Shown here: positions 10,198-19,775 of the stretch, piece by piece | How the letters are laid out: every line of letters begins with the position of its first letter | Numbering within the stretch: position 1 is the first letter of the stretch | Source of the DNA: JAQVOO01 sp964524755 | Lineage (GTDB): Bacteria; Spirochaetota; Spirochaetia; Sphaerochaetales; Sphaerochaetaceae | DNA length: 64,000 bases | Assembly: GCA_964524755.1 (NCBI GenBank) | Contig: CAZGDR010000002.1 | Span: 1-64,000, forward strand | Reading direction: 5' to 3' | Translations under genes and position numbers: made by a program | Notes under the pieces: generated by a model | The model's database searches: none | What the model was told of the DNA's origin: nothing | What the model saw: only the letters and a program-made list of their open reading frames with translations

Positions 10198-10296
10198 ATG
10201 AAAAATTCTTTACCAAGTACAGACATTTCGGAGTCTGAAAGTCCAGACCCTTTACCTAAACCGAACATCAAGGGAACGCCATGGGCTTCCAGATAA
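10198..10296 (+). CDS. Possible 32-residue leader peptide
   Basis: An ATG eight bases after TATAGT opens a 32-codon frame ending in TAA at 10294-10296. It overlaps the first 16 bases of the downstream gene in another frame. The peptide starts MKNSLPSTD, is rich in Ser, Pro and acidic residues, and has no recognised domain. Because the predicted mRNA begins almost at this ATG, ribosomes loading there would end just inside the next gene, which would allow translational coupling. It may also be chance. Confidence 0.35.
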   Translation: MKNSLPSTDISESESPDPLPKPNIKGTPWASR

Positions 10297-11552
10297 CTAC
10301 TATTCTAATGCTATTAATCCTCTCGGCATTTTTCAGTGCTTCTGAAACTGCGTTCACATCACTCTCTTTTCTGCAGGTCCGAGCACTAGAAACAGATAAG
10401 AAGCGGACGGCTCGTTTAGCTGCTTCTCTAGCTAGAACTCCAGACTTACTCCTTACAACCATTCTGATTGGTAATAATATTGTCAATCTCACCGCTTCTG
10501 CCCTTACCACCACCTTTGCTATAGCGTGGTGGGGAAATAGAGCGATTGGTGTCGCAACTGGTATTTTAACTCTGCTCATTCTTATTTTTGGTGAAATTAC
10601 TCCTAAGCACCTAGCAATTACCTACAATACAGAAATGGCTAAAATAGCTGCTTATCCTATCCGAGGTTTGACCTTCATCCTCTACCCCATAGTGAAAATC
10701 ATCCGCTGGATCAGCTCCCTCATCACCCGTTTATTTGGTGACAAAGAAGAGGGGTCTTTATCGATGGAGAGTTTCATGCATGTTGTTGATGTGGCAGAGG
10801 ACGAGGGTCTTGTTGATCAATACGAAACAAGTCTTGTACAGCGAGTCCTCCATTTCAGTGAAGCTCCTGTGAAATCGATTATGACTCACCGAACAGAAGT
10901 CTTCAGCCTTCCCGAGACCACCTCACTCAAAGAGGCCTTTCCCGCGATTGTTGCCAGCGGCTATTCACGTGTCCCTATCTACCAAGAAACTCCTGAAAAT
11001 ATTGTGGGAATTCTATTAGTCCGTGACGCCTTAGCAGCCGAAGTCGAAGGGAGACAAGAGGAACCTATTTCAGAATTTATGCACCCGCCAATCTTTGTCC
11101 CAGAAACACGAAAGTTGGATGATATGTTGTTCCAATTCCAACAGGGAAAACTACAGATCGCAGTGGTACTGGATGAATATGGTGGCCTTTCAGGTATTGT
11201 TTCCACGGAGGACATCGTGGAGCAACTATTTGGTGAAATCTACGATGAACATGAAACCGGAGAATTATTACGCATTAAAGTAGAACCAAGTGGAACCTAC
11301 CTCATCAAGGCTGATACCACGATGCAACAAATTAAAGATGAACTGAATTTACATATTGATCGTAGTGATCTCTCCTGCACCTTAGCTGCATTTCTCATTG
11401 AGGTAATGGGCAGCATCCCAATTCCTGGAGAGAAAATCACACTACCTTTTGGAATCTTCACCATCGTTTCCATGAAAGGAAAACGAATTGAGTCAGTTCG
11501 TTTAAAACCTATAGAGGAACAAGAAGCATCAACCCGCAACGGCTTCCATTGA
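10281..11552 (+). CDS. CNNM/CBS-domain protein of the HlyC/CorC family
   Basis: 423 residues. Domains in order: CNNM transmembrane domain (about residues 1-180, beginning [12 protein letters not shown]), a CBS pair (about 200-320, [10 protein letters not shown] and [25 protein letters not shown]) and a C-terminal CorC/HlyC transporter-associated domain (about 335-415). Family members are linked to magnesium or cobalt efflux, although the haemolysin label is historical. The start has AAGGGA five bases upstream. The leuS promoter overlaps its stop codon. Confidence 0.85.
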   Translation: MGFQITTILMLLILSAFFSASETAFTSLSFLQVRALETDKKRTARLAASLARTPDLLLTTILIGNNIVNLTASALTTTFAIAWWGNRAIGVATGILTLLILIFGEITPKHLAITYNTEMAKIAAYPIRGLTFILYPIVKIIRWISSLITRLFGDKEEGSLSMESFMHVVDVAEDEGLVDQYETSLVQRVLHFSEAPVKSIMTHRTEVFSLPETTSLKEAFPAIVASGYSRVPIYQETPENIVGILLVRDALAAEVEGRQEEPISEFMHPPIFVPETRKLDDMLFQFQQGKLQIAVVLDEYGGLSGIVSTEDIVEQLFGEIYDEHETGELLRIKVEPSGTYLIKADTTMQQIKDELNLHIDRSDLSCTLAAFLIEVMGSIPIPGEKITLPFGIFTIVSMKGKRIESVRLKPIEEQEASTRNGFH

Positions 11553-11577
11553 CACCATTTTACGCCAACGGTATGAT
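11549..11577 (+). promoter_or_regulatory. leuS promoter, leaderless geometry
   Basis: Perfect TTGACA (11549-11554), 17-base spacer, TATGAT (11572-11577), then six bases to the leuS ATG. The -35 hexamer contains the stop codon of the preceding gene. The expected transcription start is the A of the start codon. Confidence 0.75.
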
Positions 11578-11583
11578 TCGTGC

Positions 11584-14100
11584 ATGAGTACTTACCCCTT
11601 TAGCAAAATTGAACAAAAATGGCAGAAATTCTGGGATAAAAACCAGACATTTGTGGTTACTGAAGATTTATCGGTACCCGTAGACAAGCGTATGTATGTG
11701 TTGGACATGTTCCCCTATCCTTCAGGAGCAGGATTACATGTGGGCCATCCGGAAGGATATACTGCCACCGACATTTATTCCCGATACTTGCGCATGAACG
11801 GTTATAACGTTTTACACCCCATGGGATTTGACTCATTCGGATTACCGGCTGAGAACTATGCAATCAAAACAGGAACACACCCTAGAGCGACTACAGAAAA
11901 GAATATTGAAAATTTCCGTAAACAAATTAAAAGCCTTGGATTTTGTTATGATTGGACCCGAGAAATTTCAACTCACACGGATGAATATTATCGATGGACT
12001 CAATGGATTTTTCTCCAACTCTACAAGCAAGGACTTGCCTACGAAGCAGAGACACCCATAAACTGGTGCCCTAACTGTCTAACTGGTATCTCTAATGAAG
12101 AGGTCAAGGATGGTACATGTGAACGTTGCGGAACTCATGTAACTCGTAAAAACATTCGTCAGTGGATTCTAAAAATAACCGCCTACGCTGACCGTTTATT
12201 AGCCGATCTCGACACTCTCAATTGGCCCGAATCAATCAAAGCTATGCAAAGCAACTGGATTGGTCGTAGCGAAGGTGCTAGCGTCCGCTTCACTATTGAA
12301 AACAGCAAGGAGTTCTTAGAGGTCTACACTACACGTAGTGACACTCTTTTTGGTGCTACGTATATGGTAGTTTCTCCTGAACATCCATTAGTAGAGACAT
12401 TAACTGATGCTGAACACCAGGAAGAAGTAGCCGCTTACATTCAACAGGCTGCTCATAAATCAGATTTAGAACGCACCGATTTAGCTAAAGATAAAACTGG
12501 CGTATTTAGTGGTAGCTATGCTATAAACCCAGTCAATGGGAAAAGAATTCCCATCTGGATTGCTGATTATGTATTAATTTCTTATGGAACTGGTGCAATT
12601 ATGGCCGTTCCAGCTCACGATACAAGAGACTGGGAATTTGCTAAGAAATTCAATCTTCCTATTGTAGAAGTCTTAAAAAGTGAAATTGACGTTCAAGAAC
12701 AAGCTTGGACAGAAGATGGCATCCACGTTAATTCAGACTTTCTCGACGGCCTAAATAAAGAAGATGCAATTGAGAAAATGAATGATTGGCTTGAGAAAGA
12801 AGACATCGGTAAAAAAACTGTAAACTACAAACTACGTGACTGGGTCTTTAGCCGCCAGAGATATTGGGGCGAACCTATTCCATTGGTCCACTGCCCCTCC
12901 TGTGGTACGGTCCCTGTGCCGGAGGATCAACTTCCCCTTCGCTTACCTGAGGTTGAAAGTTATACCCCTTCGGGCACCGGAGAGAGCCCCTTAGCAACAA
13001 TTCCTGAGTGGGTACATACAATTTGCCCTGTTTGTGGGGAACCAGCAAAAAGAGAAACCAACACCATGCCACAATGGGCAGGATCCTGCTGGTATTATCT
13101 GCGCTACCTTGATCCGCACAATAGAGAAGAGCTAGCTTCAAAAGAAGCCATCGATTATTGGATGCCGGTTGATTTGTATGTCGGCGGAGCTGAACATGCC
13201 GTTCTACATCTACTGTATGCCCGTTTCTGGCACAAAGTACTCTACGATCTAAACCTTGTAAATACGGTTGAACCATTTCAAAGATTAGTAAATCAGGGCA
13301 TGATCACCTCCTTTTCCTATCAAAGGAAAAACAAGACCTTAGTACCAATGGATGAGGTCAAAGAAGTAAACCCAGAAACCTTTATTGAAGAATCAACTGG
13401 AGAGCAACTGGAACGAGTAGTTGCCAAGATGTCAAAAAGCCTGAAAAATGTGATTAATCCCGATGACATTATTCACGAGTTTGGGGCCGATGCCATGCGT
13501 ATGTACGAAATGTTCATGGGCCCACTCGAAGTTTCAAAACCGTGGGTAACCACCGGATTATCAGGAGTGTATCGCTTCTTAGATCGTATATGGCGACTTA
13601 CAGAACGTGAAATAACAGAAAATGAACCATCTAAAGAGATTCTGAGAACACTCCATAAGACTATAAAAAAAGTGACTGCAGACACTGCCAGTCTCGATTT
13701 TAATACGGCTATCTCTCAAATGATGATCATGGTTAACGAACTGTATAAAATTAAAGACTTACCCCGCTCTATCTGGGAGCCTTTCATCCTCCTCTTATCC
13801 CCCTACGTCCCTCACCTAGCCGAAGAATTGTGGGAAAAAGCAGGACATACTCCTTCGATTGCTAATGAGACATGGCCTACCTATCGTGAAGAACTTACCG
13901 TTGATGAAGAACTTGAAATTGTTATTCAAATCAACGGAAAACTACGCTCACGCATCAACGCACACAAAGGAACAGACCGAGAAGCCTTACTTGCCATGGC
14001 CATGGAGCAAGAAAGGATTATAGAGTTGACGAAAGGCAAGACAATAGTAAAAACTATCGTCGTTCCCGATAAGCTCGTCAATATCGTAGTCAAAGGGTAA
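11584..14100 (+). CDS. leuS: Leucyl-tRNA synthetase
   Basis: 838 residues, normal for the bacterial enzyme. It charges tRNA-Leu with leucine. The class I HIGH signature appears as HVGHPEGY near residue 52, and KMSKS near residue 615 (AKMSKSLKN). The CP1 editing domain spans about residues 220-420 with [13 protein letters not shown] and [12 protein letters not shown]. There are zinc-type CPNC and CERCG pairs near residue 160-185. No Shine-Dalgarno precedes the ATG; instead a near-consensus promoter places the transcription start on it, so the mRNA is probably leaderless. Confidence 0.97.
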   Translation: MSTYPFSKIEQKWQKFWDKNQTFVVTEDLSVPVDKRMYVLDMFPYPSGAGLHVGHPEGYTATDIYSRYLRMNGYNVLHPMGFDSFGLPAENYAIKTGTHPRATTEKNIENFRKQIKSLGFCYDWTREISTHTDEYYRWTQWIFLQLYKQGLAYEAETPINWCPNCLTGISNEEVKDGTCERCGTHVTRKNIRQWILKITAYADRLLADLDTLNWPESIKAMQSNWIGRSEGASVRFTIENSKEFLEVYTTRSDTLFGATYMVVSPEHPLVETLTDAEHQEEVAAYIQQAAHKSDLERTDLAKDKTGVFSGSYAINPVNGKRIPIWIADYVLISYGTGAIMAVPAHDTRDWEFAKKFNLPIVEVLKSEIDVQEQAWTEDGIHVNSDFLDGLNKEDAIEKMNDWLEKEDIGKKTVNYKLRDWVFSRQRYWGEPIPLVHCPSCGTVPVPEDQLPLRLPEVESYTPSGTGESPLATIPEWVHTICPVCGEPAKRETNTMPQWAGSCWYYLRYLDPHNREELASKEAIDYWMPVDLYVGGAEHAVLHLLYARFWHKVLYDLNLVNTVEPFQRLVNQGMITSFSYQRKNKTLVPMDEVKEVNPETFIEESTGEQLERVVAKMSKSLKNVINPDDIIHEFGADAMRMYEMFMGPLEVSKPWVTTGLSGVYRFLDRIWRLTEREITENEPSKEILRTLHKTIKKVTADTASLDFNTAISQMMIMVNELYKIKDLPRSIWEPFILLLSPYVPHLAEELWEKAGHTPSIANETWPTYREELTVDEELEIVIQINGKLRSRINAHKGTDREALLAMAMEQERIIELTKGKTIVKTIVVPDKLVNIVVKG

Positions 14101-14113
14101 CTCTTCATCTTAT

Positions 14114-14146
14114 AACCCCTCCTCGATTAATTTCCGCAGAGGGGTT
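14114..14146 (+). terminator. Possible leuS terminator hairpin
   Basis: AACCCCTC and GAGGGGTT form an 8-bp stem 13 bases after the leuS stop. The loop is 17 bases and the downstream U-tract is poor (TTAATT), so this may be a weak terminator. Confidence 0.4.
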
Positions 14147-14266
14147 AATTAAGCTATACGCTAGTACTAGCAAAAACTCTCGTTACATCGAACTTCTCGT
14201 AAATAATTACCTATTTAGATGTAGGATTGATATACTGTATAAAATTACCTTGGAGGGGTGCATAGT

Positions 14267-14425
14267 ATGGAATTCCTACTTGGCAGTGTTTTTTGAATTT
14301 TTCTTTTTCTTATTCTTCGTTCTTTTTGGTGTTGGTACTGGAAAATAAATAGAAGAATAGTTTTGTTAGAAAGTATCGAAGAGAAGCTTGCAGAGCTCAT
14401 CAATTTACAATCTCATAATTACTAA
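14267..14425 (+). pseudogene. Small membrane-protein ORF interrupted by in-frame TGA
   Basis: A strong Shine-Dalgarno (TTGGAGGGG, about ten bases before the ATG at 14267) leads into MEFLLGSVF, then TGA at 14294-14296. The same frame continues for 42 more codons to TAA at 14423-14425. The two halves join as one sensible protein: a hydrophobic segment spanning the TGA, a Trp-rich end (SFWCWYWK), a positive KINRR stop-transfer sequence and an amphipathic acidic tail (ESIEEKLAELINL). A TGG-to-TGA change would explain it. It may be a fresh pseudogene, a read-through site or a sequence error. TGA is a normal stop elsewhere in the window. The rest of the roughly 400-bp gap between leuS and the serine dehydratase shows no other gene. 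Confidence 0.5.
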
Positions 14426-14496
14426 TCAGTTCTCGTCTTTTATACATTGTTACAGCTTTTCAGATTTCTTCTATTTGAAAAAGTAGGCTTATAAAG

Positions 14497-15705
14497 TTAG
14501 TGTTTAATCTTAGCTAATCCACCAAGAGAAGTCTCTCGATAGAGGGATGGCAAAGCCTGCCCTGTCTCCATCATCACATCAATGATCATATCGAAAGAGA
14601 CTTTATGATAACCATCTGAAAGGAGCGCATAGCTCGCATGATCGAGAGCACGCATTGCTCCTAGAGCATTTCTTTCAATACAGGGGATTTGAACCAAGCC
14701 CAACATAGGATCACAAGTTAACCCTAAATGATGCTCTAAGCCCATCTCTGCCGCATACTCAATCTGATGAATAGAACCACCAAGTAACTGTGCAACAGCC
14801 CCTGAAGCCATAGCACAAGCCACTCCGACTTCTCCTTGACAACCGACTTCAGCTCCTGATATCGAACCATTAAACTTCACTAGATTCCCTATTAATCCTG
14901 CGGTGAGAAGTGCTCTAAGAATCTTGCTCGTTGGTATTTCATATTGGTTCCTTACATAGTAGAGCACTCCGGGAAGCACTCCACAAGAACCACACGTAGG
15001 AGCCGTGACAATTTGACCCCCGCCTGCATTTTCTTCAGCCACAGCTAAAGCGTAACTGATAGCGCGTGCGGGAGTTCCTACTGGACCAGAGAGATCTTTA
15101 GCTTGAGCAAAATATTGGGCTGCTTTGCGGGGAAGTTTTAACCCTCCAGGCAAGACCCCCTCCTGTTCTAAGCCACGATTAATGGAATCAACCATAACTT
15201 GCCAGACCTCTGTGACAAAGGAGAGGATTTCCGCCCCTTCGTACTGGATGACAAACTCCCACAACTGGAGCCCTTCCTTACGACAGTAGGCTAAGATATG
15301 ATCCATTTTGCAGAGGTATTTTGGATAGACAGGCTTTTTGGTATTTTTTAGATCGCCCTCTTCTACAACTTTACCACCACCCGTGCTGTAATAAGTTTTC
15401 TCACACAGTAAAGTATTATTTTCATCAAACGATTTTAGGGTAAGGGCATTAGGATGTGCCGGTTTTTGTATTTCAGGATACCAATGGATATCTAATGGTT
15501 TATCAGTATCTTTGAACACCTGTCGCAAGGTTGTATCGGTAAGGTGCCCTTTCCCTGTTGCTGCAAGACTTCCAAAAAGCTCAGCTTCATAAGAAGTTCC
15601 TGCCGGACAACTAGCTAAAAACTGTTGGGCAGCATAACGCGGTCCCATAGTGTGACTGCTAGAAGGACCATAGCCGATTCGATACAACTCTCTGATGGAT
15701 TCCAT
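14497..15705 (-). CDS. sdaA: L-serine dehydratase (L-serine ammonia-lyase), iron-sulfur type
   Basis: 402 residues. It converts L-serine to pyruvate and ammonia. Alpha and beta domains are fused in one chain: the N-terminal SSSHTMGPRYAA motif and the C-terminal region with cysteines in APTCGSCGVLPG, GCQGEVGVACAM and LTCDPMLGLVQIPC that bind the 4Fe-4S cluster in this family. The cluster is oxygen-sensitive, which fits an anaerobic or microaerophilic life. AAGGTG lies five bases before the ATG. It follows the lipoprotein gene by 26 bases and is probably the last gene of the operon starting at the DAHP synthase fusion. Confidence 0.9.
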   Translation of the reverse strand: MESIRELYRIGYGPSSSHTMGPRYAAQQFLASCPAGTSYEAELFGSLAATGKGHLTDTTLRQVFKDTDKPLDIHWYPEIQKPAHPNALTLKSFDENNTLLCEKTYYSTGGGKVVEEGDLKNTKKPVYPKYLCKMDHILAYCRKEGLQLWEFVIQYEGAEILSFVTEVWQVMVDSINRGLEQEGVLPGGLKLPRKAAQYFAQAKDLSGPVGTPARAISYALAVAEENAGGGQIVTAPTCGSCGVLPGVLYYVRNQYEIPTSKILRALLTAGLIGNLVKFNGSISGAEVGCQGEVGVACAMASGAVAQLLGGSIHQIEYAAEMGLEHHLGLTCDPMLGLVQIPCIERNALGAMRALDHASYALLSDGYHKVSFDMIIDVMMETGQALPSLYRETSLGGLAKIKH

Positions 15706-15731
15706 GTAGTCACCTTATAGATTTATTCGTC

Positions 15732-16544
15732 TTATGTGAAGCCACGAGATTTCTCTAATAGCTCCTGGTAAGCAGCATCAGAGATCATCAAGATTGTATC
15801 CATTGCCACTACATGCCAAAAGGCATCTTCCTCCTCTTCGTCGGGAACAATTACCCGTAATTCTAATCCATAATCTAGGTTCACATACCGTATTATTCCG
15901 GCAGGTAGTGATTGAAGATCTATTTGATAATCTGAAAAGGCGTAAAAAGAATCAACAAAAGGACTTTCACACTTCCAAAACCCCTGCGGCAATTCAAGTA
16001 AATGAACGTCTAAAGTACTACCCTTACGTACCGATTCTTCTGAAAGAGTGCCCTTTACTACATCCTTTGCCATATAATTCCAATCTATTCCTCCTCCAGA
16101 GGTGCTAATTGTTAAAACTTGGTTATAGAGCTTTTCAAAAGAAAGAGAAGAAACAGGATCAGGCCATACCTTAGCAATATGTAAGAGAGCCTCAGCCAAG
16201 GGACCTTTTTTAGCCGTCAACTTTACCTCACGTCTATTTTTTGAAGCATGATATGCTCCACCAAACGGCAACCCTGTTCCCAAAGGATAGGCTGCAAACA
16301 CAACTGTTTGGGCATAAGGGACCATCAAGCGAATACGACGCACCCCAATTCCCAATTGCACGTGCTCTAGCTCCTGATCCCTCTGATACACTAACGTATA
16401 CCAAAACCGTCTACCAGATGCAGCTTCCCACGGGTGATCATCTGTAATGACAACCTCTACCCAAATCCCTGGCTCGCAGGAAGAATAGAGCATGCAAAAG
16501 AATATAATTATAGAAATTGCTAGGATGAGGAAAGATCTACGCAT
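15732..16544 (-). CDS. Putative lipoprotein of unknown function
   Basis: 270 residues. I do not recognise the family. The N-terminus has two Arg, a hydrophobic stretch and LYSSC, which fits a loose lipobox with Cys23 as the lipid site. The mature part is mixed alpha/beta with no visible catalytic motif and an acidic patch (PDEEEEDA) near residue 235. It lies 19 bases after the DUF4416 gene and 26 bases before the serine dehydratase gene, in the same direction, so it is probably co-transcribed with both. No Shine-Dalgarno is evident. Confidence 0.65.
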   Translation of the reverse strand: MRRSFLILAISIIIFFCMLYSSCEPGIWVEVVITDDHPWEAASGRRFWYTLVYQRDQELEHVQLGIGVRRIRLMVPYAQTVVFAAYPLGTGLPFGGAYHASKNRREVKLTAKKGPLAEALLHIAKVWPDPVSSLSFEKLYNQVLTISTSGGGIDWNYMAKDVVKGTLSEESVRKGSTLDVHLLELPQGFWKCESPFVDSFYAFSDYQIDLQSLPAGIIRYVNLDYGLELRVIVPDEEEEDAFWHVVAMDTILMISDAAYQELLEKSRGFT

Positions 16545-16563
16545 ACCAGATAAACGGAGATAA

Positions 16564-17100
16564 TTAGGGTGTTACTTCATTTTTTAACTGAAGAAGGTAA
16601 GCTTGTCGAATTCTCAAAAACAATTGCTTGAACGCATCACTGCCATAATCGGCATATGTCCAAGAAAAACTCTGGAAAGTTTTTTTACTATACATCAAGG
16701 TAACTTCACCGTAGATTCCCTGACTCAGAGGAAGGCGATGTCCTCTATTTTTTGTAGTGGCCAGTATTAAATTTTCCGCTGAAAGAATTCCAGGATCTAG
16801 ATTTATAGTCCTGTTACCCGCAACTGCAAACTGTTTTTCTAATCTATTCGTCTTTAGTTTAGACGTAACTAATTCTTCTGGATTGATTAAATTTTTAAAG
16901 ATTATAAAGAACCGCTGCGGGGATGCTCCCATTTCTTCATCATAATAATCTGTAAATGTGAACGGAATGGGATGAGTAAGTTCTTCAATCGGGCCAAACT
17001 GTTTCTCCAGTAAAGCATAAAGATCTTTATGGAATTCCGGATGCGTTGAAAGCACCCCCATGATGAGCTTAACTGGAGAAAACGGTTTTCTTTCGCCCAT
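16564..17100 (-). CDS. DUF4416 family protein
   Basis: 178 residues. It matches DUF4416, a family of unknown function. Typical features are FTFTDYYDEEMG near residue 50, the NLDPGILS and LATTKNRGHR block in the middle and SWTYADYGSD near the end. No signal peptide or membrane segment is seen, so it is probably cytoplasmic. The gene starts five bases after the DAHP synthase fusion stop, so it is likely in the same operon. The family is found in several anaerobic phyla (from memory, not checked). Confidence 0.8.
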   Translation of the reverse strand: MGERKPFSPVKLIMGVLSTHPEFHKDLYALLEKQFGPIEELTHPIPFTFTDYYDEEMGASPQRFFIIFKNLINPEELVTSKLKTNRLEKQFAVAGNRTINLDPGILSAENLILATTKNRGHRLPLSQGIYGEVTLMYSKKTFQSFSWTYADYGSDAFKQLFLRIRQAYLLQLKNEVTP

Positions 17101-17105
17101 GTCTC

Positions 17106-19028
17106 TTACCTACGATCCCCATGAAACATACCAAGAATACGGAAAGAGGCAGCGGTCGCCATAAGTTCCTCGGTGGCTTTCTCAAAGAGTGCTTCTTCGA
17201 TCATTTCGGCCTCAACAAAGAAAGCATACTCCCAAGGTTTACCAGGTATTGGACGCGACTCTAACTTCTTCATATTTAGAGCATACTTGGAAAGAACTTG
17301 TAACACATCGAACAATGACCCAGGACGGTCTTTCACTGAAAAAGCAATGGCTACACGGTCGACTTGCATGGCACTTCTAAAGACTTGAGCATGTTCTTCT
17401 CGGCAGATAACATAGAAACGGGTAAAATTACTACTTTCGGTTTCAATCCCATCTTTTAAAATTTCCATGTGGTGATATCCCGCTGCAACACTACTTGCAA
17501 TTGCCGCATAAGAGGGATCTTGCAACCGGGCAATATGAGCTACCGCACCAGCCGTATCAAAGAACGGGACAGCCTCCGCATGTGCTAACTCTCCTGTTAG
17601 AAAATCTGCACATTGGGCGAGCCCCTGAGGGTGACTGAATACTTTTTTAATTTGTGCAATTGAGCTACCAGGAAGACCTATCAGATTATGTAATATTCGA
17701 ATCTGTTTCTCTCCTACTACAGTTAAATCGGGATGACTGTACAACAAATCCAAAGTCTCATTTATAGTTCCACCGAGAGTGTTTTCTACCGGAAGTACTC
17801 CGTATGTAGCATCACCACGCAACACGGCATCGAAAGTATCCGAGAAACTTCGACAAGGTAGCGTATCAGCTTTCTCATCAAAGATGGCCCTGATAGCCTG
17901 TTCACTATAAGCTCCTCGTTCACCTTGGAACGCAATTTTTACAGTTTGAGCATCTTCTGAAAGCGTTGCTTGAGGGGCACCCCAAATTTCTATCTCAGCA
18001 CGAGGACGAGGAATACGCTGTAGCGATTTTCCTACCACCGGACACAAAGCTTGAATATCACGCATCAACTTCTCAAATTGCTCTGGATAGAGTGATTGAG
18101 GACCATCAGAAAGGGCTTTTTCAGGATGATTATGCACCTCGACCATTAAGCCACTAGCACCGGCGGCAACAATAGAAAGCGCCATAGGAGCCACCATATC
18201 GCGTAGACCTGTGGCATGGCTGGGATCTGCTATTACCGGTAGATGGGTAAGCTTTTGAACCACTGGAATCGCACTGATATCGAGCGTATTGCGGGTCGCC
18301 CGTTCATAGGTGCGAATCCCCCGTTCGCACAGTACCACTTGGTCTGTGCCACTAGCCATCAAATATTCAGCTGCCATTAACCACTCTTCTATAGTGGCCG
18401 ACATTCCCCGTTTGAGTAACACGGGAAGCCCAGTTTGCCCAACTTCTTTCAAGAGCTCAAAGTTTTGCATATTTCGAGCCCCGATTTGGAACATATCAAT
18501 ATAATTCAACATCATTGTTGCATCACGAGGACTCACAATTTCTGTGGTAACCGGCATGTCAAACGCATCCCCAGCTTCCCTCAGATATTTTAACCCTTCT
18601 TCACCTAACCCTTGAAAGGCATAAGGACTGGTACGGGGCTTAAATGCACCCCCTCGTAAAATTACAGCTCCAGCCTCTCTGACTTGTCCGGCAATCGTCA
18701 TAATCTGGTCTCGACTCTCAATCGCACAAGGACCAGAGATAACTACAATACGTTGCCCACCTATTTTGACCTTTCCCACTTGCACAATGGTGTCACTCTT
18801 TTTCAACTCGCGCGAGGCTAATTTATAAGGTTTTGAGATAGGGAGAACATTGGCCACCCCATCTAGGATAGCAACCTCACGAATATCGATACGATTCGTG
18901 CCCACTGCACCCAGAATGGTCTCCTCTTGGCCCACTATTTCCTTTACTTTGAAAGCATGGCCCTTGAGAAAATCTTTTATAGCACGCTTTTGTGCTTCAG
19001 AAATTTGTTGTTTAAGAATAATGATCAT
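17106..19028 (-). CDS. DAHP synthase-prephenate dehydratase fusion with ACT domain
   Basis: 640 residues joining the first shikimate-pathway step to the committed phenylalanine step. Residues 1-70 form a ferredoxin-like regulatory domain. About 90-340 is type I-beta DAHP synthase: GPCAIESRDQ, RGGAFKPRTSPY, LLKRGMSAT and ADPSHATG. About 365-540 is prephenate dehydratase: FQGERGAYSEQA, VLPVENTLGGTI, and NFTRFYVI with the catalytic Thr. About 550-640 is ACT with LESRPIPGKPWEY, the phenylalanine-binding motif. No chorismate mutase domain is present. The whole chain could be inhibited by phenylalanine through ACT. A TTGACA promoter ends nine bases before the ATG. Confidence 0.92.
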   Translation of the reverse strand: MIIILKQQISEAQKRAIKDFLKGHAFKVKEIVGQEETILGAVGTNRIDIREVAILDGVANVLPISKPYKLASRELKKSDTIVQVGKVKIGGQRIVVISGPCAIESRDQIMTIAGQVREAGAVILRGGAFKPRTSPYAFQGLGEEGLKYLREAGDAFDMPVTTEIVSPRDATMMLNYIDMFQIGARNMQNFELLKEVGQTGLPVLLKRGMSATIEEWLMAAEYLMASGTDQVVLCERGIRTYERATRNTLDISAIPVVQKLTHLPVIADPSHATGLRDMVAPMALSIVAAGASGLMVEVHNHPEKALSDGPQSLYPEQFEKLMRDIQALCPVVGKSLQRIPRPRAEIEIWGAPQATLSEDAQTVKIAFQGERGAYSEQAIRAIFDEKADTLPCRSFSDTFDAVLRGDATYGVLPVENTLGGTINETLDLLYSHPDLTVVGEKQIRILHNLIGLPGSSIAQIKKVFSHPQGLAQCADFLTGELAHAEAVPFFDTAGAVAHIARLQDPSYAAIASSVAAGYHHMEILKDGIETESSNFTRFYVICREEHAQVFRSAMQVDRVAIAFSVKDRPGSLFDVLQVLSKYALNMKKLESRPIPGKPWEYAFFVEAEMIEEALFEKATEELMATAASFRILGMFHGDRR

Positions 19029-19037
19029 AATAGAAGT

Positions 19038-19066
19038 ACGCTAAAGCTTTTAAGAGTCACTGTCAA
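19038..19066 (-). promoter_or_regulatory. Promoter of the DAHP synthase fusion operon
   Basis: Minus strand: perfect TTGACA (19061-19066), 17-base spacer, TAGCGT (19038-19043), then nine bases to the ATG, giving a leader of about three bases. It lies back-to-back with the nth promoter; the two -35 boxes are nine bases apart. Confidence 0.6.
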
Positions 19067-19075
19067 GTTGGCTGG

Positions 19076-19104
19076 TTGTCGAGAATTATGCTCTCGGGTA
19101 GTAT
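19076..19104 (+). promoter_or_regulatory. nth promoter, leaderless geometry
   Basis: TTGTCG, 17-base spacer, TAGTAT, then six bases to the nth ATG. The predicted transcription start is the A of the start codon. Confidence 0.6.
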
Positions 19105-19110
19105 GCTCCT

Positions 19111-19770
19111 ATGAATAGTGACTGGGAACTAATTTTCACACTGATGGCACAAGCCAGACAGACAGGAGAGGCAACCCTCCCTGCCATCTCTACTATTGCT
19201 CAAGAGAACCAAGACCCTTTCCGTGTCCTCATTTCAACGCTCATCTCATTACGCACCAAAGATGCTGTCACCATGGCTGCTAGTCGGCGCCTCTTTGCTT
19301 TGGCCGACTCCCCTGCAACGATGCTGACCCTTGCGCCTGAAACAATTGAACAAGCTATTTATCCAGCTGGATTTTATCGCATTAAGACCAAAAACATCCT
19401 TAAAATTAGTCAAATCCTCCTCGAATCTTATCATGGAGAGGTCCCCTCCCAAAAAGAAGCCTTATTAAAACTACCGGGGGTGGGAACTAAAACTGCAAAC
19501 CTGACTTTGAACTTGGGCTTTGGCATTGATGCTATTTGTGTTGACACCCATGTCCATCGCATCGCTAATCGCATGGGTTGGGTCGCTACAAAAAAACCAG
19601 AAGAGACCGAGATTGCTTTAGAAAAAATTATGCCTCAGCGCTATTGGATCCCCTTAAACGAACTATTGGTCACCTACGGGCAACAAATCTGCAAACCCAT
19701 CTCGCCCCTCTGTTCACAATGCACCGTCTATTCTTTTTGTAAAAGAGTTGGTGTTACCCGTTCGCGATAG
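19111..19770 (+). CDS. nth: Endonuclease III
   Basis: 219 residues. This is a DNA glycosylase/AP lyase that removes oxidised pyrimidines. The helix-hairpin-helix is LLKLPGVGTKTANLTL with the catalytic Lys, followed by the catalytic Asp in CVDTHVHRIANR. The 4Fe-4S loop at the C-terminus has the exact spacing C-x6-C-x2-C-x5-C (CKPISPLC, SQC, then SFC). No Shine-Dalgarno precedes the ATG, and the promoter geometry predicts a leaderless message. It is convergent with metF. Confidence 0.95.
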   Translation: MNSDWELIFTLMAQARQTGEATLPAISTIAQENQDPFRVLISTLISLRTKDAVTMAASRRLFALADSPATMLTLAPETIEQAIYPAGFYRIKTKNILKISQILLESYHGEVPSQKEALLKLPGVGTKTANLTLNLGFGIDAICVDTHVHRIANRMGWVATKKPEETEIALEKIMPQRYWIPLNELLVTYGQQICKPISPLCSQCTVYSFCKRVGVTRSR

Positions 19771-19775
19771 CATGC

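Noticed and set aside
9969..10238. 89-codon open frame on the plus strand
   Set aside because: It overlaps the photolyase start, has no ribosome site and resembles no known protein.
14294..14340. Selenocysteine at the TGA
   Set aside because: No convincing SECIS-like stem-loop follows, and a selenocysteine inside a membrane helix is unlikely.
14267..14425. UGA read as Trp by a changed genetic code
   Set aside because: TGA is clearly a stop in other genes here, for example the photolyase, dnaN and metH ends in ATGA overlaps.
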